Assembly (NCBI RefSeq): GCF_030499515.1
Contig: NZ_JASTWJ010000001.1
Span: forward strand, 8,474,001-8,538,000
Source: Streptomyces sp. DT2A-34
GTDB taxonomy: Bacteria > Actinomycetota > Actinomycetes > Streptomycetales > Streptomycetaceae
Length of the DNA: 64,000 nucleotides
Direction of reading: 5' to 3'
Position numbers and translations under genes: made by a program. This document shows, piece after piece, positions 56,406 to 64,000 of the stretch; positions within the stretch are counted from its first letter, which is position 1, and each line of letters opens with the position of its first letter. The notes under the pieces are model-generated. The model searched no databases. It worked only from the letters and a program-made list of their open reading frames with translations, and had not been told where the DNA came from.

Positions 56406-56466
56406 GAATCGTGCCTCCCGGGCTTGTCGCCCACAGGACAGGTGTCGCTGTCGTCGTCATCCGGTC

Positions 56467-56493
56467 AACGTCCGGTCGGCGGTAAAGATTCCC
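56467..56493 (-). promoter_or_regulatory. SigR promoter of rbpA
   Basis: Minus strand GGGAAT (56493-56488), 18 bp, GTT (56469-56467), matching the SigR consensus GGAAT-N18-GTT; about 62 bp upstream of the start. SigR is the disulfide-stress sigma factor. Confidence 0.9.
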
Positions 56494-56576
56494 GTTCCGT
56501 GTCCCGTTCCGGGTGATGCGTCGCCGTCGTAGCCGCAGCCTTGCTGACCAATGTCGTACCCACCGGCGCCCGGTTT

Positions 56577-56600
56577 GTCACATCTGCTAGCAGATGTAAC
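56577..56600. promoter_or_regulatory. Palindrome upstream of rbpA
   Basis: ACATCTGCTAGCAGATGT (56580-56597) is a perfect 18-bp dyad, extended by GT/AC at both ends with one mismatched pair. With no loop it cannot be a terminator hairpin. It lies about 85 bp upstream of the SigR promoter. Unknown operator. Confidence 0.7.
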
Positions 56601-56683
56601 CCAGCGTTTCGGCATCTTTGACGCGCAGTAACGGTACGCCTGGCAGGCCAAACGCGTACACTACCGCCCTTTCACTCGGAACG

Positions 56684-58069
56684 CTAAATCGTGGTCGGCA
56701 CCGGATTGCCCGCGTCGCTGATCGCCCGGCGTACGGGAACCCTCGCGAGCAGGGCGAATCCGATGACGAAGAAGGCCACCAGGGAGATGATCGCGTCCCG
56801 ATAACTTCCGGTCAGCTGGTAGGTGAGCCCGAACAGGAGCGGGCCGAGCCAGCTCATGCCGCGGTCGCTCATCTCGTACGCCGCGAAGTATTCGGCCTCC
56901 TTCCCGGGCGGGACGAGGTGGGAGAACAGGGATCGGGACAGGGCCTGGCTGCCGCCGAGGACCAGCCCGATGCCGGCCGCCAGCACGAAGAACCACACCG
57001 GCGCCCCGGCCGGCAGGAAGTACCCGGCCGCCAGCGTCACCGTCCACGCGACCAGCGAGCCGAGGATCGTCCGCTTCGCGCCGTAGATCCGGGCCAGCCG
57101 CCCCATCGCCAGCGCGCCCGCCACCGCCAGCACCTGGACCAGCAGCACGGCGACGATGAGCGTCGACTGCTCCAGGCCCAGTTCCTCGGAGCCGTAGACC
57201 GACGCCTGGGAGATCACGGTCTGGATGCCGTCGTTGTAGACCAGGTAGGCGAGGAGGAAGGCGAGGGTCAGGGGGTGGCGGCGCATGTCGCGGACGGTCG
57301 CCGCGAGTTGCCGGAAGCCGGGGACGGTCGGTTTCCTCGCCGTCTCCTTGCCCGTGCCGCTCGCCTCGGCCATGTCCTTGGCGGACCTGCGGTCGCGCAG
57401 TCGTCGCAAGGGGATGAGCGCGAAGGCGCCCCACCACACGCCCGCCGACGCCAGACAGATGCGGACGGCCGTGCTCTCGGAGACGCCGAAGGAGTCGTGG
57501 GCCAGATACAGGACCAGGTTCACGATCAGCATCAGCGAGCCCGACGCGTAGCCGAAGGCCCAGCCCCGGGAGGAGACCGCGTCGCGTTCCTCGGGTGGGG
57601 CGATCTGCGGGAGGTAGGAGTTGTAGAGCATCATCGCGACCGACTGCGCCGCGTTCGCGACGATCAGCAGGACGCCGCCGAGCAGATAGCGGTCGCCGCC
57701 CAGGAAGAACATGGCCGTCGTGGCCGTGGCTCCCACATAGGCGGCGGCCCCGAGGAGGGGCTTCTTGCGGCCCGTGCGGTCGGCGGCCGCACCCACCAGG
57801 GGCATCACCAGGACGGCGACGATCACCGACAGGGACACCGAGTAGGCGAAGAAGGATCCCGCGCGCACCGGGATGCCCAAGGGGTGGACGAACCCGTCCG
57901 CGTCCGCCGCCTTCTCGGCGACCGACGTCAGATAGGGGCCCAGGAACACGGTGAGCACGCTCGTCGAATAGACGGAGCAGGCCCAGTCGTAGAAGTACCA
58001 GCCGCGCTGCTCGCGTCGCCGCCCGGCGGCGTCGTCGCCCGCCTCGGTCCGCACGGTATCGGTGCCCAC
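56684..58069 (-). CDS. UMF1/Atg22-type MFS transporter
   Basis: 461 residues. N-terminal GWYFYDWACSVYSTSVLTVF is the UMF1 (Atg22-like) signature; about 12 membrane segments with ADRTGRKKPLLG as loop motif and QALSRSLFSHLVPPGKEAE in the second half. Atg22 exports amino acids from the yeast vacuole; bacterial members are unstudied. GTG 58069. It follows the glycerophosphodiesterase gene by 55 bp in the same direction and is probably in one operon with it and yczE. Confidence 0.9.
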   Translation of the reverse strand: MGTDTVRTEAGDDAAGRRREQRGWYFYDWACSVYSTSVLTVFLGPYLTSVAEKAADADGFVHPLGIPVRAGSFFAYSVSLSVIVAVLVMPLVGAAADRTGRKKPLLGAAAYVGATATTAMFFLGGDRYLLGGVLLIVANAAQSVAMMLYNSYLPQIAPPEERDAVSSRGWAFGYASGSLMLIVNLVLYLAHDSFGVSESTAVRICLASAGVWWGAFALIPLRRLRDRRSAKDMAEASGTGKETARKPTVPGFRQLAATVRDMRRHPLTLAFLLAYLVYNDGIQTVISQASVYGSEELGLEQSTLIVAVLLVQVLAVAGALAMGRLARIYGAKRTILGSLVAWTVTLAAGYFLPAGAPVWFFVLAAGIGLVLGGSQALSRSLFSHLVPPGKEAEYFAAYEMSDRGMSWLGPLLFGLTYQLTGSYRDAIISLVAFFVIGFALLARVPVRRAISDAGNPVPTTI

Positions 58070-58124
58070 CCCGTGCCCTCGCTTCCCCGTGATGATCCCG
58101 CGCGCGGGTGGAGACGGGGCGGAG

Positions 58125-58895
58125 TCAGACCCAGACGCCGCGGTCCTCCATGACCTTGCGCAATGTGTCGATGTGATCGGTCATGATGCCATCGACTCCC
58201 AGATCCAGGAGCCGGTGCATCGCATCGGGATCGTTGATGGTCCACACGTGCACCTGGATCCCGCGCGCGTGGGCGGCCCGTACGAAGCGGTGGTCCACCA
58301 CCTGGATCCCCGACTGCGTCTCGGGAACCTGGGCGGCGACCGCCGAGCGGCGCAGCGCGGCCGGCACTCCCCAGGAGCGCAGCCGCAGATTGAGGACGCC
58401 CCGGGTGCCGTACGACGTGGCCAGGCGTGGTCCGGCCAGCCGCTGGGCGCGGATCACGCGGGCCTCGGAGAAGGAGCCGGCGCAGACGCGGTCCCAGGCG
58501 CCGGTGCGCTCGATCAGCTCCAGGAAGGGGTGGAGTGCCGGTTCCGCCTTGAGGTCGACGTTCCAGCGCACGTCGGGGAAGGTCTCCAGGAGCTCTTCGA
58601 AGAGGGGCACCGGCTCCTTGCCCGCCACGCGCGCGTGCCGTACGTCGTCCCAGGGCAGGTCGGCGATCCGGCCCGCCCCGTCCGTCACCCGGTCCAGCGT
58701 CGAGTCGTGGAAGGCGACGAGCTTGCCGTCGCGGGTGGTGTGGACGTCGGTCTCGATGTACCGGTAGCCCATCTCGACCGCGCGCCGGAACTGCAGCACG
58801 GTGTTCTCCAGGCCGTCCGCCGCCCCGCCCCGGTGGGCGAAGGGGATCGGGCCGGGGTGGTCGAGGTAGGGGTGGCGTATCCGCGTGGTGCTCAC
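58125..58895 (-). CDS. Glycerophosphodiester phosphodiesterase
   Basis: 256 residues, TIM-barrel GDPD: FAHRGGAADGLENT (catalytic His, Arg, Glu), YIETDVHTTRDG (metal ligands Glu and Asp), VAFHDSTLDRVTDG (catalytic His), and WNVDLKAEP. Cleaves glycerophosphodiesters such as those from phospholipids. No signal peptide, so cytoplasmic. GTG 58895 overlaps the TGA of yczE by 4 nt (GTGA). Confidence 0.93.
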   Translation of the reverse strand: MSTTRIRHPYLDHPGPIPFAHRGGAADGLENTVLQFRRAVEMGYRYIETDVHTTRDGKLVAFHDSTLDRVTDGAGRIADLPWDDVRHARVAGKEPVPLFEELLETFPDVRWNVDLKAEPALHPFLELIERTGAWDRVCAGSFSEARVIRAQRLAGPRLATSYGTRGVLNLRLRSWGVPAALRRSAVAAQVPETQSGIQVVDHRFVRAAHARGIQVHVWTINDPDAMHRLLDLGVDGIMTDHIDTLRKVMEDRGVWV

Positions 58896-59608
58896 GGACG
58901 CAGTATCGCGCGCCGGGGTTGCCCGGTGGCAACGACCGTGCTGCCGTCCGATGCCGAGGGAACGGCGAACACGCGCAGGAAGAGCTGGGCGAGGGGGCCG
59001 ATGGACACCGCGTAGAGGAGGGTGCCGATGCCGACGGTGCCGCCCAGGGCGAAGCCGGTCACGACGACCGCGATCTCGACGGCCGTGCGCATCAGGCGGA
59101 TCGAGCGGCCGGTGCGCCGGTGCAGGCCGGTCATGAGGCCGTCCCGGGGGCCGGGGCCGAAGCGGGCGGCGATGTAGAGGCCGGTGGCCACGCCGTTGAG
59201 CAGAATGCCGGCCAGGAGGAGGGGTATCCGTACGGCCAGGGTGTGGGCCTCGGGGAGCAGGGCGAGCGTGCCGTCCATGGCGATGCCGATCACGAAGACG
59301 TTGGAGACGGTGCCGAGGCCGGGACGCTGTCGCAGAGGTATCCACAGGAGCAGCACGGCCGCGCCGACGATGATCGACACGACGCCGATGGTCAGGCCGG
59401 TGCGTCCGGCGAGGCCCTGGTGCAACACCCCCCAGGGCTCCAGGCCCAGGCCCGCCTCGACGAGCAGCGCCGAGCTCGCGCCGTACAGCGCGAGCCCGAC
59501 GTAGAGCTGTGACAGCCGCCGTATGAGATGCCCCCGCGACCGGCTGCGTGCGGGATGCCCTTGCGTGGACAAGGCGTGCCCCCCTGTGGTGGTAGTGGAC
59601 TGATGCAT
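58892..59608 (-). CDS. yczE: YczE-like (DUF161) membrane protein
   Basis: 238 residues: after a basic N-terminus, five to six membrane segments with GLGLEPWGVLHQGLA and GPGPRDGLMTGLHRRTG, the repeated Gly-Pro/Asp patterns of the YczE/YitT (DUF161) family. Its divergent neighbour is a MocR-type regulator, the pair known as YczR-YczE; function of YczE unknown, possibly export. ATG 59608. Coupled to the GDPD gene by a 4-nt overlap. Confidence 0.85.
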   Translation of the reverse strand: MHQSTTTTGGHALSTQGHPARSRSRGHLIRRLSQLYVGLALYGASSALLVEAGLGLEPWGVLHQGLAGRTGLTIGVVSIIVGAAVLLLWIPLRQRPGLGTVSNVFVIGIAMDGTLALLPEAHTLAVRIPLLLAGILLNGVATGLYIAARFGPGPRDGLMTGLHRRTGRSIRLMRTAVEIAVVVTGFALGGTVGIGTLLYAVSIGPLAQLFLRVFAVPSASDGSTVVATGQPRRAILRP

Positions 59609-59620
59609 GACACCCTGTGG
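59582..59620. promoter_or_regulatory. Direct repeats at the yczE/yczR divergent promoter
   Basis: CCCTGTGG at 59582-59589 and 59613-59620, 31 bp (three turns) apart, flanking the yczE start. TGGAG...CTCCA follows at 59624-59642. MocR-type regulators bind phased direct repeats, so these may be YczR sites. Confidence 0.4.
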
Positions 59621-59672
59621 CTTGGAGAGCAACGCCCTCCATGGCCAATTCGGGGAAGGTGGACTGGAAATC

Positions 59673-61172
59673 ATGGCGCAGTGGACTTCTGCGGTGGGTG
59701 CCGCGCAGCTGGCCCGGCTCCTCACCTCCCAGCAGGACCGCCCCGCCGGCCCCGGCAGCAAGCGCCCGCCCGCGTACCGGGCGCTGGCCGACGGTGTCCG
59801 GCTGCTGGTCCTGGAGGGCCGCGTCCCGGTCGCCGCGCGGCTGCCCGCCGAGCGGGAACTGGCCCTCGCCCTGTCGGTGAGCCGTACGACCGTGGCCGCG
59901 GCCTACGAGGCGCTGCGCGGCGAGGGATTCCTGGAGTCGCGGCGCGGGGCCGGGAGCTGGACGGCCGTACCGGCCGGGAACCCGCTGCCCGCCCGGGGCC
60001 TGGAGCCCCTGCCGCCCGAGGCGCTGGGCTCGATGATCGACCTGGGCACCGCGGCGCTGCCCGCGCCCGAGCCGTGGCTGACGCGTGCCGTCCAGGGCGC
60101 TCTGGAGGAACTGCCGCCGTACGCCCACACCCATGGCGACTATCCGGCCGGGCTGCCCGCGCTGCGCGCGATGATCGCCGACCGGTACACGGCGCGCGGG
60201 ATTCCGACCATGCCCGAGCAGATCATGGTCACGACCGGGGCGATGGGTGCCATGGACGCGATCTGCCATCTGTTCGCGGGGCGCGGTGAGCGGATCGCGG
60301 TCGAGTCGCCGTCGTACGCCAACATCCTCCAGCTGATGCGGGAGGCGGGCGCCCGGCTGGTGCCCGTCGCCATGGCCGAGGGGCTGGCCGGCTGGGACGT
60401 GGACCGCTGGCGGCAGGTGTTGCGGGAGGCCGCGCCCCGGATCGCCTATGTCGTCGCCGACTTCCACAACCCGACCGGGGCGCTGGCCGACCAGGACCAG
60501 CGGCGGCGGCTGGTGGACGCGGCGCGGTCGGCGGGGACGGTGCTGGTCGCCGACGAGACGATGAGCGAGCTGTGGCTCGAACCGGATCTCGAGATGCCGC
60601 GGCCGGTGTGCGCCTTCGATCCCGCGGGGTCGACCGTCATCACCGTCGGGTCGGCCAGCAAGGCCTTCTGGGCCGGGATGCGGATCGGCTGGGTGCGGGC
60701 GGCCCCGGATGTGATCCGCAGTCTCGTGGCCGCGCGCGCGTACGCCGACCTGGGGACGCCTGTGCTGGAGCAGCTGGCCGTGAACTGGCTGTTCGGCACG
60801 GGGGGTTGGGAGCAGGCCGTGGAGCTGCGGCGCGGGCAGGCCCGGGAGAACCGGGACGCCCTTGTCACGGCCGTGCGGCGGGAGCTGCCCGAGTGGGAGT
60901 TCGAGGTGCCGAGGGGCGGGCTCACGCTGTGGGTGCGGACGGGGGGACTGTCGGGGTCCCGGCTCGCGGAAGCGGGGGAGCGGGTGGGGGTTCGGGTGCC
61001 GTCCGGGCCGCGGTTCGGGGTGGACGGGGCCTTCGAGGGGTATGTGCGATTGCCGTTCACCGTGGGCGGTGCGGTGGCCGAGGAGGCCGCGGTGAGGCTG
61101 GCGGCGGCGGCGCGGTTGGTGGAGAGCGGGGGGAGCGGGGCAATGGAGTCGATGCGGCCGTTCGTGGCCTGA
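59673..61172 (+). CDS. yczR: MocR-type (GntR-aminotransferase fusion) regulator, YczR-like
   Basis: 499 residues: N-terminal GntR HTH (about 35-100, LPAERELALALSVSRTTVAA), then a fold-type I aminotransferase-like domain (about 130-490) with GAMGAMDAI, VADFHNPTGAL and the PLP lysine Lys330 in SASKAFWAG. It most likely senses PLP or an amino-compound through an internal aldimine and controls the divergent yczE operon. ATG 59673; an earlier frame start at 59607 would overlap yczE. Confidence 0.92.
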   Translation: MAQWTSAVGAAQLARLLTSQQDRPAGPGSKRPPAYRALADGVRLLVLEGRVPVAARLPAERELALALSVSRTTVAAAYEALRGEGFLESRRGAGSWTAVPAGNPLPARGLEPLPPEALGSMIDLGTAALPAPEPWLTRAVQGALEELPPYAHTHGDYPAGLPALRAMIADRYTARGIPTMPEQIMVTTGAMGAMDAICHLFAGRGERIAVESPSYANILQLMREAGARLVPVAMAEGLAGWDVDRWRQVLREAAPRIAYVVADFHNPTGALADQDQRRRLVDAARSAGTVLVADETMSELWLEPDLEMPRPVCAFDPAGSTVITVGSASKAFWAGMRIGWVRAAPDVIRSLVAARAYADLGTPVLEQLAVNWLFGTGGWEQAVELRRGQARENRDALVTAVRRELPEWEFEVPRGGLTLWVRTGGLSGSRLAEAGERVGVRVPSGPRFGVDGAFEGYVRLPFTVGGAVAEEAAVRLAAAARLVESGGSGAMESMRPFVA

Positions 61173-61224
61173 GCGGCGTCGCTGCCGGCGCGCAGGACGA
61201 CCCGCCCGCAGCTGTGGCGGGCGA

Positions 61225-62871
61225 CTACGACGTCTCCGCCACCACAGCCTCCGCCGGCACCGGCTCCGGCTCCTGTTCCGGCTCCTGTTCCGTCTTCTCC
61301 AGCCTTCCCAGCGATTCCGCCTCCACCGGCGTCGTCCGCGCCGGCAACAGGTCCAGTACCGCCTGCCGGTGCGCCTCGCTGGTGGCGTCGTCGTAGGGGT
61401 CCGGGGTCGCCGGGACCTGGAGGCGATGGACCGGGCCCGTGCCCAGGCGGGCGTAGCCGCGGCCGGGTGGGACGTCGGCGACCGGGGTGGTGTGCGGGGG
61501 AGCGCCCAGCACGGTCTCCAGTTGCTGCGCCGTCGCGGGGCCGAGCACGACACGCGCGCGTGTGTGCTGCCGTACGGCGTCGCTCAGCGCGTCCAGGGCG
61601 TCCCACTGCTCGGCCACGACCACCGTGACGCCCACCGCGCGGCCGTGCCGGAGGGGCACTTGGAGCAGGGACTGCGGGTCCTTGCGGTCGTCCGCGACGG
61701 CGAGGTGGGAGAACGTGGTCGGCCGGTCCAGGAGGATCCACAGCGGGCGCTTGGTGTCCTCCGGCGGAGGGTTGCCCGACTGGCGGGCCCGGTTCGTGGC
61801 GATCAGGCGGCGCTCCGTCTCGGTGGCCGCCCACTCCAGGCTCGCCAGCGCGCCGGCCAGCCCGCACTCGACGGCCAGGACGCCGTCCCGTCCGATCAGG
61901 CAGGCGTACTCGCCGGTGCTGCCGCCCTCGACGATGACGATGTCGCCGTACTGCAGGGCCTGCAGGGCGATCGAGCGCAGCAGGGTCGAAGTGCCGCTGC
62001 CGGGCTGGCCGACGGCCAGCAGGTGGGGCTCGGTGGAGCGGATGCCGGTGCGCCAGACGACCGGCGGAACGTCGCGCTGCTGGTCGCCGTAGGTGAGGGG
62101 GAGCGTGCGCTGGACCTGGGTGGGGTCGGTGAAGCCGAGGACCGTTTCGCCGGGGCTCGTGACGAAGCGCTGGGCGGCGATGCCGGTGGGCAGCGGGGCG
62201 AGCACGGTGACCGTGAGCTCGTTGCCCTCCTCGTCCCAGGCGAAGTGGTACTCGCGGCCACGGCCGGACTTCGTGGTCAGCAGGTGCTCGATCCGCGCGC
62301 GGGCCTGGGCCTCGCCGTCGGTGAAGTAGGCCGGGTAGCGGATCAGGAGACTGCTGACGCGTCCCGTGCCGTCGAACTCGTACTCCGGGAAGGCCTTCTC
62401 CCACTCGCCGCCGTGGGCGTAGAGCGGTGCCGGGTCCTCGGCGGCGGAGAAGTACGGGACCAGCGCCTCGTACAGCGACCTCAGCCGCTCCGTCTGCGAC
62501 TCGTCGGGCCCGTCGGGTGTCGACGGCCCCCGGTCGCGGCCCTGCCAGGCTGCCGCCGCCATCAGGGTGATGACGGCGAGCAGCGGCCCGTACGGCACCA
62601 GTGCCACGACCAGGATCACCGAAGCCACCAGGAACAGCAGCGGTCCGCGCCTGTCCTTGGGGGTGTCGGCCCACCTGCGCCGCCCGGCCGAGGCCAGTCG
62701 GCGCAGTCCGCGGGTGATCGTGATCAACGGGTGGAGGACGTCGGAGGCGCTGTCGGCCGCCGTCCGGGCCAGCTCCCGGCTTCGGGCGATCTGCGCCCGG
62801 GCCAGCTCCCGGTTCCGGGCGATCTGCGCGCTGCCTGTGCTCAGGATGCGGGGGAGGGGGCGGCGGGCCAC
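61225..62871 (-). CDS. sffA: SffA-like FtsK/SpoIIIE-family ATPase of sporulation
   Basis: 548 residues. N-terminal about 60 basic residues with two RSRELAR-like repeats, one or two membrane segments (about 78-110), then an FtsK-like RecA domain. Walker A reads GQPGSGTST, lacking the usual lysine; Walker B is PLWILLDRP. The C-terminal tail is Glu-rich (TEQEPEQEPEPVPAE). In S. coelicolor SffA (SCO1416) is a septum-located translocase-like protein for sporulation septation, recruited by SmeA; the gene pair is the same here. Converges on yczR, 52 bp apart. Confidence 0.88.
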   Translation of the reverse strand: MARRPLPRILSTGSAQIARNRELARAQIARSRELARTAADSASDVLHPLITITRGLRRLASAGRRRWADTPKDRRGPLLFLVASVILVVALVPYGPLLAVITLMAAAAWQGRDRGPSTPDGPDESQTERLRSLYEALVPYFSAAEDPAPLYAHGGEWEKAFPEYEFDGTGRVSSLLIRYPAYFTDGEAQARARIEHLLTTKSGRGREYHFAWDEEGNELTVTVLAPLPTGIAAQRFVTSPGETVLGFTDPTQVQRTLPLTYGDQQRDVPPVVWRTGIRSTEPHLLAVGQPGSGTSTLLRSIALQALQYGDIVIVEGGSTGEYACLIGRDGVLAVECGLAGALASLEWAATETERRLIATNRARQSGNPPPEDTKRPLWILLDRPTTFSHLAVADDRKDPQSLLQVPLRHGRAVGVTVVVAEQWDALDALSDAVRQHTRARVVLGPATAQQLETVLGAPPHTTPVADVPPGRGYARLGTGPVHRLQVPATPDPYDDATSEAHRQAVLDLLPARTTPVEAESLGRLEKTEQEPEQEPEPVPAEAVVAETS

Positions 62872-62911
62872 TGCTGTCTCCTGGTGGTGCGTACGGGCGG
62901 GAAGGGCGGCG

Positions 62912-63106
62912 TCAGAACTGGATGCCGCCCAGGAGGCTTGCCAGGCTCTCGCCGCCGGCCTTGATGCTCGGGGCGATGGCCGTGCTTGCCAGATAGAAGC
63001 CGAACAGGGCCGAGATCAGGGCGTGCGACGCCTTCAGCCCGTCCTTGCGGAAGAAGATGAAGACGACGATGCCGAGCAGAACGACGCCTGAGATGGAGAG
63101 GATCAT
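62912..63106 (-). CDS. smeA: SmeA-like small sporulation membrane protein
   Basis: 64 residues: two hydrophobic helices (about 3-20 and 30-48, SGVVLLGIVVFIFFRKDG, ALISALFGFYLAST) joined by a basic turn. In S. coelicolor SmeA (SCO1415) targets the SffA ATPase to sporulation septa, and both are developmentally controlled. ATG 63106 with AGGAG upstream. sffA follows 40 bp downstream in one operon. Confidence 0.88.
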   Translation of the reverse strand: MILSISGVVLLGIVVFIFFRKDGLKASHALISALFGFYLASTAIAPSIKAGGESLASLLGGIQF

Positions 63107-63432
63107 GTGAGCGCTCCTGGTTGGTGGGGACAGTCACCATGAGTACTTCCAGGCTCACAGGATGTATCCATACGATAAAAGGTGCAACTGGGTGAAATTC
63201 GGCTGATTTCCTTCGAGTGGCGGAGTGTCGCGGTGCGGATGAGCAGGACTGTTGCGTCCGGCCGTGTCTGCGATGATCTTTGCCTCGGGCGGATCGGGTC
63301 ATGTGCGGCGCGAGCCAGTACCCTGGCGAATCACTCGTACGGCCGACACCGCTCGCCGGCCGTACCCGTGCTCCCCGCAGTTCCCGTAGTCCCCCGCAGT
63401 CCCCGTGTTTGTAGTGAGAGGCGGTCCGGCCG
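63107..63432. other. Divergent promoter region between smeA and the ankyrin gene
   Basis: 326 bp. Locally AT-richer at 63150-63240. A small inverted repeat TATC...GATA (63166-63178) and GACAGTC-like words (63129-63136) are present; no clear sigma WhiG or WhiA site could be assigned. No gene seen. Confidence 0.4.
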
Positions 63433-63825
63433 ATGACTGAAGCCCCCGACCCCGAGGTCGTGGAGCTGGCGACCAAGATCTTCGATCTGGCCCGGCAGGG
63501 GCAGACCGAGGCGCTCGTGGCGTATGTCGACGCGGGTGTCCCGGCCAACCTCACCAACGACCGCGGCGACTCCCTCGTGATGCTCGCCGCCTACCACGGC
63601 CACGCCGACGCGGTGCGCGCCCTGCTCGCCCGGGGTGCCGAGGCCGGCCGTGTCAACGACCTGGGCCAGACACCGCTCGCCGGTGCCGTCTTCAAGGGTG
63701 AGACGGAAGTGATCAAGGCACTGCTGGAGGCCGGTGCCGACCCGGCCGCGGGTACTCCGTCAGCCGTCGACACGGCCCGCATGTTCGACAAGCGGGAACT
63801 GCTCGAACTGTTCGGCGTGCACTGA
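63433..63825 (+). CDS. Ankyrin-repeat protein
   Basis: 130 residues with about three ankyrin repeats (LVAYVDAGVPANLTNDRGDS, AAYHGHADAVRALLARGA, GQTPLAGAVFKGETEVIKAL). Such small soluble proteins mediate protein contacts; partner unknown. ATG 63433 with GAGAGGCGG upstream. The remaining 175 bp to the window end show nothing recognisable. Confidence 0.9.
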   Translation: MTEAPDPEVVELATKIFDLARQGQTEALVAYVDAGVPANLTNDRGDSLVMLAAYHGHADAVRALLARGAEAGRVNDLGQTPLAGAVFKGETEVIKALLEAGADPAAGTPSAVDTARMFDKRELLELFGVH

Positions 63826-64000
63826 GCCGCCCTTTCTGACCAGCGAAAACACGGAAAACGGGGGAGGCGGTACAGGGCCGCCGAAATTTCGGTCGCGGCA
63901 GATGGAAGTGCCGAGTCATCATGACGTCGTGATTCACGGACGCGATGGCTGGGCAGGTGTTGCCGCACCGCGCGGGCCGTGATGCGGTCCGCATGGGCCA

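Noticed and set aside
56457..56651. 64-codon minus-strand ORF upstream of rbpA
   Set aside because: It spans the palindrome and SigR promoter, has no good ribosome site and no family signal.
58896..61553. Very long minus-strand frame extending the glycerophosphodiesterase upstream
   Set aside because: It runs antisense or out of frame through yczE and yczR with Arg/Pro-rich residues; the true start is GTG 58895.

Overview
High-GC DNA (strong G/C bias at third codon positions, GTG and TTG starts, AGGAG-type ribosome sites, TAGGCT-like -10 boxes) with a gene order characteristic of a Streptomyces chromosome core arm-proximal region. From memory, the order priA-fmt-rsmB ... rpe ... guaB1 ... 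rib operon-hisE-hisG ... SCO1431-family protein ... ppm1-fxsA-rbpA ... sffA-smeA follows the S. coelicolor segment from about SCO1475 down to SCO1415. I could not run a comparison, so this synteny is recalled, not measured.

Layout. 1-4.8 kb: priA (cut by the window edge), a small HTH gene, fmt and rsmB. 5-11.2 kb: an MMPL/RND transporter on the minus strand, then rpe, a SorC-type regulator, a barstar-like protein and guaB1. 11.2-19.2 kb: an acetyltransferase, a cationic-amino-acid-type permease with an Lrp/AsnC regulator, some unrelated small genes, then a DavA-like amidase and a DavB-like FAD amino acid monooxygenase. Permease and amidase promoter regions share a GCGCAACG motif, which suggests one amino acid uptake-and-degradation regulon. 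19.2-30.5 kb: accessory region with a frameshifted LLM oxidoreductase, a GH6 glycosidase, a run of decayed genes (22.2-24.1 kb), two MFS exporters, a ROK regulator with a long inserted linker, and an ECF41-type sigma factor with a probable target gene. 30.6-35.8 kb: FMN riboswitch and riboflavin operon (ribE-ribM-ribBA-ribH), then hisE-hisG. 36-46.9 kb: two CNNM/CBS membrane proteins, a TPR-AAA+ ATPase, a kinase, an APC permease, a Tat-exported C39-like protein, a tiny membrane protein and a TetR regulator. 47-53.8 kb: acyl-CoA dehydrogenase, two broken genes (DUF7064-like and phosphotransferase), a second Lrp regulator and an amidohydrolase. 53.9-64 kb: ppm1 with a long leader, fxsA, rbpA with a clear SigR promoter, an UMF1-type MFS gene, a glycerophosphodiesterase, a divergent YczE/YczR pair, the sporulation genes smeA-sffA and an ankyrin-repeat protein.

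Most notable: (1) a probable lysine/arginine 2-monooxygenase pathway with helically phased shared operators; (2) two DasR/chitinase-type double boxes sitting in intergenic regions with no chitinase, at the places where I recall S. coelicolor having chiI and chiD, suggesting gene loss that left operators behind; (3) an ECF41 -35 motif in front of the gene next to the ECF41 sigma factor; (4) a perfect 18-bp palindrome upstream of rbpA; (5) several one-base indels, mostly at G/C runs, which are either sequencing errors or real pseudogenes and should be resolved before any gene-loss conclusion.
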